DNA from: Bacteroidales bacterium
GTDB taxonomy: Bacteria; Bacteroidota; Bacteroidia; Bacteroidales; UBA3824
Assembly (NCBI GenBank): GCA_017417315.1
Contig: JAFPZK010000034.1
Coordinates: 1 to 36,421, forward strand
Length of the DNA stretch: 36,421 nt
Direction of reading: 5' to 3'
The position numbers and the translations under genes are program-made. This document shows positions 22,885 to 30,868 of this stretch, piece by piece. A model generated the notes under the pieces. It was given only the letters and a program-made list of their open reading frames with translations, did not search any database and was not told where the DNA came from. The first letter of the stretch is position 1. The number at the start of each line of letters is the position of its first letter.

Positions 22885-22892
22885 CAAAGTTA
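22885..22892 (-). promoter_or_regulatory. -7 box of the sigma-54 regulator operon
   Basis: The minus strand reads TAACTTTG, a TAnnTTTG match 26 nt before the regulator ATG. It lies back to back with the plus-strand -7 box at 22926-22933 in a divergent intergenic region. Confidence 0.55.
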
Positions 22893-22925
22893 AAACAAAA
22901 AATGTTATCATAAAAAGTTTTTTGC

Positions 22926-22933
22926 TAATTTTG
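22926..22933 (+). promoter_or_regulatory. -7 box of the DUF6057-like gene
   Basis: TAATTTTG matches TAnnTTTG and ends 27 nt before the ATG at 22961. It argues against the in-frame upstream ATG-type start at 22871. Confidence 0.55.
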
Positions 22934-22960
22934 CGCCGGAAATTGTTTTTACTAAAAAAA

Positions 22961-24682
22961 ATGGATTTTTTGAAAAAATATATTGCGGAGATTTTGACGG
23001 CGGTTTTTGTTATCGTCTCAGTTTTGATATTTTATGCTCCGATGTTTGCGTATCAGGAGGGATTACAAATTTTTATGTTCAATCATGAGTTCTTGATTGA
23101 TACGTGTTTAAGACCGGGTGGTTTAAGTGATTATTTAGGTTGCTTTTTTGTGCAGTTTTTTATGTATCCGCATTGGTTGACCATAATTTTAACCTTGCTG
23201 ATTCTTGGAGTTTTGCTTCTTTCGGAAAGCATTTTTATAAAATATGCGGATAAAAACTTTGCTAAATTCTTGGGACTTTTATGCGCACTCGGAATGTTTG
23301 CCGTCGTGACGGATTTTTCTGTTTTGTTCGGCGGTGTGATTGCTATTTTACTCTCTCTTATCGTTGTCAAAATCAATTCTTTGACCTCTAACGTTATTGT
23401 GCTTTCTCTTTTGACACCTTTGGTGTATTGGTTGACGGGAGGTTGGTGTTGTATAATTTACGTTTTGGGAATCGCGCTTAATTTTCCGTTGAAAAAAGGC
23501 GGTGTTTTTTTCTTTGTTAATTCGTTGACTTTGGTGTTTAGTTGGCTGATAACCAAGAATTTAATGCAGGACGACGGTTTTTATGAAACTTTTGCCGGCG
23601 TGGATTATAACCGTTATCCTGAAAATATCCGTTATATTTGGTTTATAGAAATTTTTATTGTTGTATTGTGTTTGATTTTGTCAAAAATAAAAATTTCGCT
23701 TAAAAAAAACATCGTAAAAATTCCGCTGTATCTTGCCGCTTTTGCCGGTTTGTTTTCGGTTATGATTGCAAAATACAGTCCGGCAGCAATGTTTGATTTT
23801 AAGATTGATAAATTAGTCAGATATAAGCATTGGAACGAAATTGTTGATATTTTTGCTAAAAATGATTTTTCGACACCTTTGTCAGAATGTTATCTTAATA
23901 TTGCATTAAGCGAACTTGGAGTGCTTGATTCTAAGATGTTTAATTTTGTACAACTCGGCACCGAAGGACTTGCCTCAGAAGAAATTGATACTCAGGCAAA
24001 AAGTATCGTTAACAGCGAGATTTATTTCCGTCTCGGACTTATGAACATTGCCGAAAGGCTTTCGATTGATGCGATGGAGAGTTGCAATACGTTTCAAAAA
24101 AGTGCGCGTCAATACAAGCGTTTGGCTGAAATTGCCATAATTCGTGATGATAAACCTCTGGCGATAAGATATTTACGAAAACTTCAATCGACTATTTTTT
24201 ATAGTGCGTGGGCTGACAGAGTAGAAGAATATCTCAACACCAAAGACGAAAAATTGGCTTTATCGGATTGGAAAATGAAACCTTTGCCCATGACATACGA
24301 TTTCTTTTTCGGGACTAATTACGGCTCCGATTTGTTCTTTTATCTTTTGGGCAATCAGCCGCAAAATCGTAAACTTTTCAATTATTATACTTGTTATCTT
24401 TTGTTGGAAAAAAACATCGGCAAACTTTATAATTTTATCGGTGAATGTAAACTCGAAAAACCCGTCGGCAGACATATTTACGAGGCTTTGTTGCTTTATA
24501 TGTCGCAACACAACCCTCAGGAATTTGAAAAAATGCTTGCAAAACCCGACGAACTTACACAAAAATTTCAGAGTTTTAATTCTTTTATGGTCTCTGGCGG
24601 AAGCAATGATGTTTTAAGGGCAAAACAACTTTTCGGCAATACGTATTGGTTTTATTTTTATTTTATGCGTCACCAAAAATAA
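22961..24682 (+). CDS. DUF6057-like polytopic membrane protein
   Basis: A 573-residue protein resembling the Bacteroidota DUF6057 family. The N-terminal half has roughly eight to ten membrane helices: LTAVFVIVSVLIFYAPMFAY, the loop FNHEFLIDTCLRPGGLSDYL, then FFVQFFMYPHWLTIILTLLI and others. The C-terminal half (from about residue 300) is soluble and TPR-like (WNEIVDIFAKNDFSTPLSEC, AIIRDDKPLAIRYLRKL). In family members this architecture suggests a glycosyltransferase-C-like or envelope assembly protein, but the function is unknown. The start at 22961 follows the -7 box; the 30 extra residues possible upstream are Lys/Leu-rich and not conserved-looking. A terminator follows directly after the stop. 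Confidence 0.75.
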   Translation: MDFLKKYIAEILTAVFVIVSVLIFYAPMFAYQEGLQIFMFNHEFLIDTCLRPGGLSDYLGCFFVQFFMYPHWLTIILTLLILGVLLLSESIFIKYADKNFAKFLGLLCALGMFAVVTDFSVLFGGVIAILLSLIVVKINSLTSNVIVLSLLTPLVYWLTGGWCCIIYVLGIALNFPLKKGGVFFFVNSLTLVFSWLITKNLMQDDGFYETFAGVDYNRYPENIRYIWFIEIFIVVLCLILSKIKISLKKNIVKIPLYLAAFAGLFSVMIAKYSPAAMFDFKIDKLVRYKHWNEIVDIFAKNDFSTPLSECYLNIALSELGVLDSKMFNFVQLGTEGLASEEIDTQAKSIVNSEIYFRLGLMNIAERLSIDAMESCNTFQKSARQYKRLAEIAIIRDDKPLAIRYLRKLQSTIFYSAWADRVEEYLNTKDEKLALSDWKMKPLPMTYDFFFGTNYGSDLFFYLLGNQPQNRKLFNYYTCYLLLEKNIGKLYNFIGECKLEKPVGRHIYEALLLYMSQHNPQEFEKMLAKPDELTQKFQSFNSFMVSGGSNDVLRAKQLFGNTYWFYFYFMRHQK

Positions 24683-24729
24683 AAACGCGGCAAAAGGTTT
24701 TGGGATAATGCCTTTTAGAAGCCGCGTTT
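24683..24729 (+). terminator. Rho-independent terminator after the DUF6057-like gene
   Basis: AAACGCGGC pairs with GCCGCGTTT, and inside it AAAAGG pairs with CCTTTT, around a loop of about 13 nt. A short T-run (TTTCGTT) ends the structure. It begins one base after the stop codon. Confidence 0.8.
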
Positions 24730-24850
24730 CGTTACTCAAAAAATCAAACGTACAAGTTTAGGTTTTTTTATCTACTATCTTTTGGGCAAAGTAAATGAAA
24801 ATTAACCAATTATCCAAATTTTTATGTAAATTTTTATAGATTTTTTTGAA

Positions 24851-24950
24851 TTTACATTTGACAATTATTTATTTACTTTTTACATTTGTAAAATTATGGT
24901 TTATAGTATATTAGAACCGTGTTTTTTTTACATTGGCATTACATTTGTAA
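24851..24950. promoter_or_regulatory. Repeated TTACATTTGTAA palindromes before the phosphatase operon
   Basis: The gene-free stretch 24730-25013 is very AT-rich. Two perfect TTACA-TT-TGTAA palindromes occur at 24880-24891 and 24939-24950. A half-degenerate copy lies at 24852-24864 (TTACATTTGACAA) and a half-site at 24928-24936. They sit 30-130 nt before a weak promoter (TATATTTA, 24980-24987) for the sugar-sensor phosphatase gene. They look like binding sites for a dimeric regulator. Confidence 0.45.
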
Positions 24951-25013
24951 AAAAATTTTTTTAGTAGGAAATAAATCACTATATTTACGCTCTGATTTTT
25001 AAGGAGTATTTTT

Positions 25014-27065
25014 TTGCATAAAATGTTGGATAAAAGCGGTTATATTGTCATATTATTTTTGTTGTTTCAGTCGGTTTTTACGCTTAATGGGTGTGAGGAC
25101 GGCGGTTTTTTTGCTGATGAAAGGAAAAAATACCGAGTCGGCTTGTCGCAGTGTGCTAACGATACTTATTGGCGCAAACAGATGAACAATAGTATCAAAG
25201 CCAATGCTACGCAGAGTAAGACCATAGAATTAATAAAAATAACCGACGGCGAAAATTCCAGCAGCAATCAAATTCAAGACATCAAAGACCTTGTTCACGA
25301 AAAAATAGACCTTTTGATGGTTTCTCCTAACGAAGCGGATTCTCTTGTCGATATTATTTCGGAGGTTATGGCTAAGGATATTCCCGTTATTTTGATAGAC
25401 CGTAAAATTAATTCCGACAATTATACGACTTTTATCGGTGCTGACAACACTGAAATAGGAGGTAAGGCAGCCGATTATCTTAATCTTTTGGGTAACGGCA
25501 GGGTAGATATTTTGGAACTTCACGGACAAGCGGGTGCTTCTGCGGCGCAGGAGCGCAGTTTCGGTTTTAATTCTCACCTTGATAAGAAAAAAAATTTTCA
25601 TCATACGGGCGACCTTTATTGTAATTGGAGTCGTTGTTTGGCGCGAGAGGCGGTTGCAAAGTTTTGGCAGGAGGGCGGACGCTGTAACGTGATTTATTCT
25701 CACAACGATGATATGGCAATCGGTGCATGGGAGGCTCTTGACAGTTTAGGTGTTGATACCGACTCGATAACTATTATCGGTACTGACGGTGCTGCCGGTG
25801 AAAACGGCGGTATTAAGGCTGTTATTGACAAAAAAATAGACGTTACGTTTTTTTATCCTGACGGCAACGAAGAGGCAATCGAATTTGCTGAAAAGATTTT
25901 GTCAGGACACGATGTCCCGAAACAAAAACGACTGAGTACGGTTCAAATCGACGGCAACAATGCTGAGGGGTTGTTAGGGCAAATGATGATGTCAAGAAGG
26001 CAGGAAGACAGAATTATTGCTCAAAACGAAACTATTGCAGCCCAAAGCGGTCAAATTTCAGGACAGAGAATTTGGCTTGCTCTTATTTCTTTCGGTATGA
26101 CTATTTTTGTGGTTATGTTTATTATAACGATGAGGCTCTACCGAAAGGACAAACTTCACAACGTACAACTCAACGAAAAAAATGCTGAAATTAATGCGCA
26201 AAAGGAGGAGCTTGAAAATCAAGCGGTTTACCTCAGTCAAATGAACGAACAGTTGAGGATTAGCAAAGAAAATACTCTCGGTTCGATACGTTCGGCACAG
26301 ACTATTCAAAACGCGCTTTTGCCTACCGAAGAAAATTTGAATGTTTATTTCAACGCCTTTATAATATATAGTCCGAAGGATATTGTCTCGGGAGATTTTT
26401 ATTGGTACGGCACCGAAACGAATGGTGCGGTGTCCACTTATATTATAGGTGTCATTGATTGTACGGGACACGGTGTTCCGGGTGCTTTTATGAGTTTAAT
26501 AGGTATCAACCTTTTGGACCAGATCATCAAGCAGTACAAAATTACTTCTCCTGCCGAAATTCTTGCAAGGCTTAACGCGGCAGTCAGAGGTGCTCTCAAA
26601 CAGGAGGAAACCGAAAACAACGATGGTATGGAAGCCGCCTTGTGTAGGATAGAAGTTGAAACTGAACCTGACGGCATAACAAAAAAATACACTCTTACAT
26701 ACGAAGGTGCTAAAATTCCGGTTTGTCATTATAAGAAAAGCGAAGACACGATGGAGATTTATAAAACGGCGCGGAGAGAAATCGGCGGCAAATTCCGAAA
26801 CATAGAATCAACCGTAGTTTTTGAAAACCATACCATTGGTCTTAGCAAAGGGGACAGACTTTATATGTTCTCTGACGGAATAGGCGACCAAAATAATTAT
26901 GAACGCAAACGGTATTCTTCGCGACGGCTTGTCAGCGCGATACAAGAATCGGTAAGTCTTAATATGCACGAGCAACGGGATTATATTTGGAACGATTTAA
27001 AACAGTTTAAGGGCGACTGCATTCAGAGGGACGATATAACCGTTATGGGAATAGAAATTGTTTAG
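25014..27065 (+). CDS. SpoIIE-type PP2C phosphatase with periplasmic sugar-binding-protein sensor
   Basis: A 683-residue hybrid receptor. The N-terminus is an uncleaved or lipoprotein-type signal (VILFLLFQSVFTLNGCEDGG). Residues ~38-320 form a periplasmic-binding domain of the LacI/ribose-binding type: KYRVGLSQCANDTYWRKQM, then DLLMVSPNEADSL, DIPVILIDRKI, VIYSHNDDMAIGAWEALDS and IIGTDGAAGENGG. A transmembrane helix (~352-374), a coiled coil and a SpoIIE PP2C domain follow (PKDIVSGDFYWYG near 455, DCTGHGVPGAFMSLIG, FSDGIGDQ, QRDDITVMG). It probably couples an extracellular sugar-like ligand to a cytoplasmic phosphatase. The TTG at 25014 has AAGGAG 7 nt upstream; the ATG at 25023 is the alternative. 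The next gene starts 3 nt after the stop. Confidence 0.88.
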   Translation: MHKMLDKSGYIVILFLLFQSVFTLNGCEDGGFFADERKKYRVGLSQCANDTYWRKQMNNSIKANATQSKTIELIKITDGENSSSNQIQDIKDLVHEKIDLLMVSPNEADSLVDIISEVMAKDIPVILIDRKINSDNYTTFIGADNTEIGGKAADYLNLLGNGRVDILELHGQAGASAAQERSFGFNSHLDKKKNFHHTGDLYCNWSRCLAREAVAKFWQEGGRCNVIYSHNDDMAIGAWEALDSLGVDTDSITIIGTDGAAGENGGIKAVIDKKIDVTFFYPDGNEEAIEFAEKILSGHDVPKQKRLSTVQIDGNNAEGLLGQMMMSRRQEDRIIAQNETIAAQSGQISGQRIWLALISFGMTIFVVMFIITMRLYRKDKLHNVQLNEKNAEINAQKEELENQAVYLSQMNEQLRISKENTLGSIRSAQTIQNALLPTEENLNVYFNAFIIYSPKDIVSGDFYWYGTETNGAVSTYIIGVIDCTGHGVPGAFMSLIGINLLDQIIKQYKITSPAEILARLNAAVRGALKQEETENNDGMEAALCRIEVETEPDGITKKYTLTYEGAKIPVCHYKKSEDTMEIYKTARREIGGKFRNIESTVVFENHTIGLSKGDRLYMFSDGIGDQNNYERKRYSSRRLVSAIQESVSLNMHEQRDYIWNDLKQFKGDCIQRDDITVMGIEIV

Positions 27066-27068
27066 AAA

Positions 27069-30000
27069 ATGAAAAGTCGGAGTTCTCATATAAAACGTTT
27101 TTTGGCAGTCTTTGTCCTTGTGATGACGGCTGCTTTTTGCTGTTATGGGCAAAAGGGCGATTTTGAGAAGGAGGCTGTGTGTGTGAAGACTTACGGTGGC
27201 AAAGAGTTCAAAAAGTCGCTGTTTTTTAGCGGTATGGCTGTTGACAAAAACGGCAGTATGCTTTTTGCAACTACGAGCGGGCTTTTTATAATGACGGGAC
27301 AGAAGACTGTCAGATACAAGACCGAACATTTTTCGGGAATTTCACGTCTTATAGTTGACTGCAAAAATAATATTTTCGGTTGCGGAGACAATGATTTCGG
27401 ATATTTTGAACCTCAGGAAGACGGTGGTTTGCATTATATTCCTCTTACGGAGCGGTCGGAAATTTCCGGTAAAATTATTGACGATGTTGCCGAGATAGGT
27501 CAAGATATGTGGTTTTTTAGCCGTAAAGGTGTTTTTCGTTATGACAAAGATAAAAATATTACGCAGATTTCTGATACCGGCGCAGTAAAAAATGCCAACT
27601 CTTGTAACCTGCCTTTTTATATTGACACTTACGGTAATCTTTTTTATCTTTCGGACGGCAGAAGATATTTTAAAATTGCTTTAAATAATTTGTCCCTTAA
27701 CATTTCCCGAACAGAAATGTGTTTGACGGGCAAAAATGCTGATTTGTTTTTGACCGACGGCAGAGTTTTTTTTCGTATTGACAGAGAAAAAGCAAATAGT
27801 ACTTTACCTTTGAATGACAGTGATTTAGTTCGTGTTACTTTAAATCATTCTTTTAGTGAAAACGTGCGTTCCATTACCACGGCATACGATTCGGTAACTA
27901 AAAAAACTGCCGTTGCAGTTAACTATGAAATAGCGGTTTTTGACGAAAATCTTAACAAAATTACCGTTGTTGACACCTCAAATTCGTTACCGAAAGCAGA
28001 TATTTATTACATGCTTTTTGATAGAAAACATAATTTGTGGGCCTCGTCCGTGTATTGTGTAGCGAAAATAGAACTCAACACGCCGCTTTTGTATTATAAT
28101 CACAGGCACGGAATTTCGGGTACGGGACTCGGCACGGTCAAGATAGGGGATACGCTTTATCGTTACGGTTTTGACGGACTTAAAATTGCTAAGTTTGGCG
28201 ATTGTCTGAGGTTTGAAAAAGTTGAGTTTTCGGACTCGGACGTTATGGGGCTTATTTGTTGGGGCGTACAAAAAATCGAAGGCTCGGTTTTGGTGTTTAC
28301 GACAAAAGGTATTTTTGAAGTTTGCGGCAAAAAGGCTGTAAAACTTCTTGACAAGAAGAATGTTTATCAATGTGCAGTTTCAGAAAAGTTTCCGGGCAAG
28401 ATGTTTATTGCTGCTTTCGGCGGACTTTTGGTTGCCGATTATAGAAAGGATAAAGCGTTAGAAATCAGTAATTTACATACTGTTGACGGTATTGATTTTC
28501 CGCTTTGGCATATTATCTCAGACAAAAACGGAATGTTGTGGTTTTCAACGGTTTTTAGCGGCATATATTACGTTGTGCCCAAGGACGGGGATTTAAACAA
28601 GTATTCTATCGTTAAAATTGGCAACAATTACAACGGTTTTAAATCGCAACGGCAGATGAATTTTTCGGTTGACGATAACATCAACATTTATGATTATAAC
28701 CTTTATCGGGCAAAAATTCCTCAAAAAATTGATTTTCTTTCAAACGAACTGAGTTTTTCTTTGGACAGTTTGCCTGTTGCTTATTCAGAATTTGATGACA
28801 ATATGCAGTGTATTCATATTGCTAATTCTGACAGCGTTTTGTTTCGTGATGTTGACCGTTATGTGGTTGCGGGAATCACGCCTGACAGTTTATTACTTGA
28901 CACCTTGGCAATAAAACTTGATACTTATACGGTATTTTCGGCACAGAAATACGACTCTTTGATTTTTATTTCGAGTGAGGCGGGGCTTTTGGTCTACAAT
29001 ATTAATGCTCATGACGGTGTCCCCGAAAAACAACCTTTTGATGTTATGATAAATTCTATAACCGTCAACGGCAAAAATGTGTTTTCGGGTTATAAGTATT
29101 TTGAAGAGGGCGACGAAAGAGTGTATTCTCCGGCGGGTAAAAAATATGTGGATTTAGGCGAAGATATTCGTAGTTTGGAAATAGGTTTTTCTGCTACATG
29201 TTTTGAAAGTCCTGAAAAAACTGCTTATAGTTATTTCCTTGAAGGTCACGGTAGTTCATGGTCGTTATATAAAACTGAGGATAAAGTTAATTTCGGACAA
29301 TTGAAACACGGAGATTATGTTTTTAAGGTAAGAGCCAAAAACTATATCGGTCTTGAAAGCGGAGTAGCGGTTTATAGGTTTTCTATTCGTCTGCCTTGGT
29401 ATCTTCGTTGGTGGGCTTTTTTGATATATTCCGTTTTTGTTTTGAGTTTGGTGGCGGTTTGGGTAAAATTTAAAACCGTTGACTTAAAACAGCAAAATTT
29501 GGAACTTGAACAGCGCAATCAGAAAATCAGCGATGAATATTACGCTCAAAATCGCAGATTGAAAATGATGTCGCTTGTGGCTTTGAAATCTGCAAATTCG
29601 GTTATAATTCTTGATTCAGACGGCGGGTTTGTTTACGTAAACCATTCGTTTAAAAGTATTTACGGATATAGTTTGGAAGATTTTAAGCGTATGTATTCTG
29701 ATAATTATTTTAAGGCTGTCGTAATAGAAAACAGCGATAATGCCGAAAATATTATCCGCGCAAAAGATATGTGTCAGTCTCAATCCTTTGAATATTATCA
29801 CCTTACGCCGAAAAGGGAGAAGATTTATTCTCAAATGACGATTGATCCTATTTTTGATGACAAGAACGACCTTTGTAATTGGATAATTGTTGAAAGCGAC
29901 ATTACGCAACTGAAAAAATCGAGCGAAGAAACCCTCGAACAAACCAAAGCCCTTACGACGGCTTATATGGAATTGGCGTCTCAAAAAACTGAAATCGAAC

Positions 30001-30851
30001 ATCAGAAACAACAACTCATTGACGCTAACATACAGTTAGAAACGGGTTACGAAAAAATTGCCCGTCAAAATATAACAATCACCGAATCAATGCGTTATGC
30101 ACAAAGCATACAAAATTCGATTTTACCTTCTGACGATGCGATAGGCGAGTATTTGGACTTTTTTACATTGTATATGCCCAAGGATATTGTGTCCGGCGAC
30201 TTTTACCTTTACGAAAAACTTCCTGACGGCGGTTTTATTACGATAGTTGCCGATTGTACGGGACACGGTGTGCCGGGAGCGTTTATGAGTCTTATCGGTT
30301 ATGATATTTTGGAGCAGATAATCAGAACCTCCGGCATAACCTCGCCGGTAGAAATACTCGAACTTTTGAGCGAGAAGTTTTCAACTACACTCAAACAAGA
30401 CAGCGAACACAATACCGACGGTATAGATTTAAGCGTTTGCAAATTTGAACCTGGTGAAGGATATTATGACGTAACTTTCTCAGGAACAAGGAGTTCGATT
30501 TATGTATTTTCCGAAAAAGAAAACAAAATATCTAAAATTCGCGGCTCGCAGCGGCAAATAGGCTACGGTTTTGAGGCCACCGACAAATCGTATAATTTTG
30601 AACCGCATTATTTCAAGTTTACCCCGAATGATTTTATCGTTATGCTTTCTGACGGTCTTATAGATCAGTGCGACAAAAACCGCCGCAGATTCGGTTCGCA
30701 ACGTTTTTCTGAATTTCTCGTCCTCAATTCTGATATGCCGATGAGGAAATTAGGAAAACTTTTAGGCAACGAGTTACAAGATTTTATGGGTACTGCCGAC
30801 CAAAGAGATGATATAACGGTCTTCGGATTCAGATTAAAAGATTTTGATTAA
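27069..30851 (+). CDS. SpoIIE-type PP2C phosphatase with beta-propeller, Y_Y_Y and PAS sensor domains
   Basis: A 1260-residue receptor with the layout of Bacteroidota hybrid two-component sensors but a phosphatase output. A signal peptide (residues 1-~28, FLAVFVLVMTAAFCCYG) is followed by two-component-regulator propeller repeats up to ~640 (NLWASSVYCVAKIEL, GMLWFSTVFSGIYYV). A Y_Y_Y domain lies near 690-775 (AYSYFLEGHGSSWSLYK, GDYVFKVRAKN). A transmembrane helix is near 781-799, a coiled coil follows, and a PAS domain is near 836-945 (SANSVIILDSDGGFVYVNHS). The SpoIIE domain is near 1025-1260 (PKDIVSGDFYLYE, TDGIDLSVC, LSDGLIDQCD, QRDDITVFG). It lies 3 nt after the sugar-sensor phosphatase and is surely co-transcribed with it. 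Confidence 0.9.
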   Translation: MKSRSSHIKRFLAVFVLVMTAAFCCYGQKGDFEKEAVCVKTYGGKEFKKSLFFSGMAVDKNGSMLFATTSGLFIMTGQKTVRYKTEHFSGISRLIVDCKNNIFGCGDNDFGYFEPQEDGGLHYIPLTERSEISGKIIDDVAEIGQDMWFFSRKGVFRYDKDKNITQISDTGAVKNANSCNLPFYIDTYGNLFYLSDGRRYFKIALNNLSLNISRTEMCLTGKNADLFLTDGRVFFRIDREKANSTLPLNDSDLVRVTLNHSFSENVRSITTAYDSVTKKTAVAVNYEIAVFDENLNKITVVDTSNSLPKADIYYMLFDRKHNLWASSVYCVAKIELNTPLLYYNHRHGISGTGLGTVKIGDTLYRYGFDGLKIAKFGDCLRFEKVEFSDSDVMGLICWGVQKIEGSVLVFTTKGIFEVCGKKAVKLLDKKNVYQCAVSEKFPGKMFIAAFGGLLVADYRKDKALEISNLHTVDGIDFPLWHIISDKNGMLWFSTVFSGIYYVVPKDGDLNKYSIVKIGNNYNGFKSQRQMNFSVDDNINIYDYNLYRAKIPQKIDFLSNELSFSLDSLPVAYSEFDDNMQCIHIANSDSVLFRDVDRYVVAGITPDSLLLDTLAIKLDTYTVFSAQKYDSLIFISSEAGLLVYNINAHDGVPEKQPFDVMINSITVNGKNVFSGYKYFEEGDERVYSPAGKKYVDLGEDIRSLEIGFSATCFESPEKTAYSYFLEGHGSSWSLYKTEDKVNFGQLKHGDYVFKVRAKNYIGLESGVAVYRFSIRLPWYLRWWAFLIYSVFVLSLVAVWVKFKTVDLKQQNLELEQRNQKISDEYYAQNRRLKMMSLVALKSANSVIILDSDGGFVYVNHSFKSIYGYSLEDFKRMYSDNYFKAVVIENSDNAENIIRAKDMCQSQSFEYYHLTPKREKIYSQMTIDPIFDDKNDLCNWIIVESDITQLKKSSEETLEQTKALTTAYMELASQKTEIEHQKQQLIDANIQLETGYEKIARQNITITESMRYAQSIQNSILPSDDAIGEYLDFFTLYMPKDIVSGDFYLYEKLPDGGFITIVADCTGHGVPGAFMSLIGYDILEQIIRTSGITSPVEILELLSEKFSTTLKQDSEHNTDGIDLSVCKFEPGEGYYDVTFSGTRSSIYVFSEKENKISKIRGSQRQIGYGFEATDKSYNFEPHYFKFTPNDFIVMLSDGLIDQCDKNRRRFGSQRFSEFLVLNSDMPMRKLGKLLGNELQDFMGTADQRDDITVFGFRLKDFD

Positions 30852-30868
30852 AAAAACAATTTTCATAA

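Noticed and set aside
22871..22960. Thirty extra N-terminal residues for the DUF6057-like protein
   Set aside because: The -7 box at 22926-22933 lies inside this extension, so it is unlikely to be transcribed as coding sequence.
24851..24950. CRISPR-like short repeats
   Set aside because: The repeats are only ~12 bp, palindromic and irregularly spaced, with no cas genes; a protein-binding site is the better reading.
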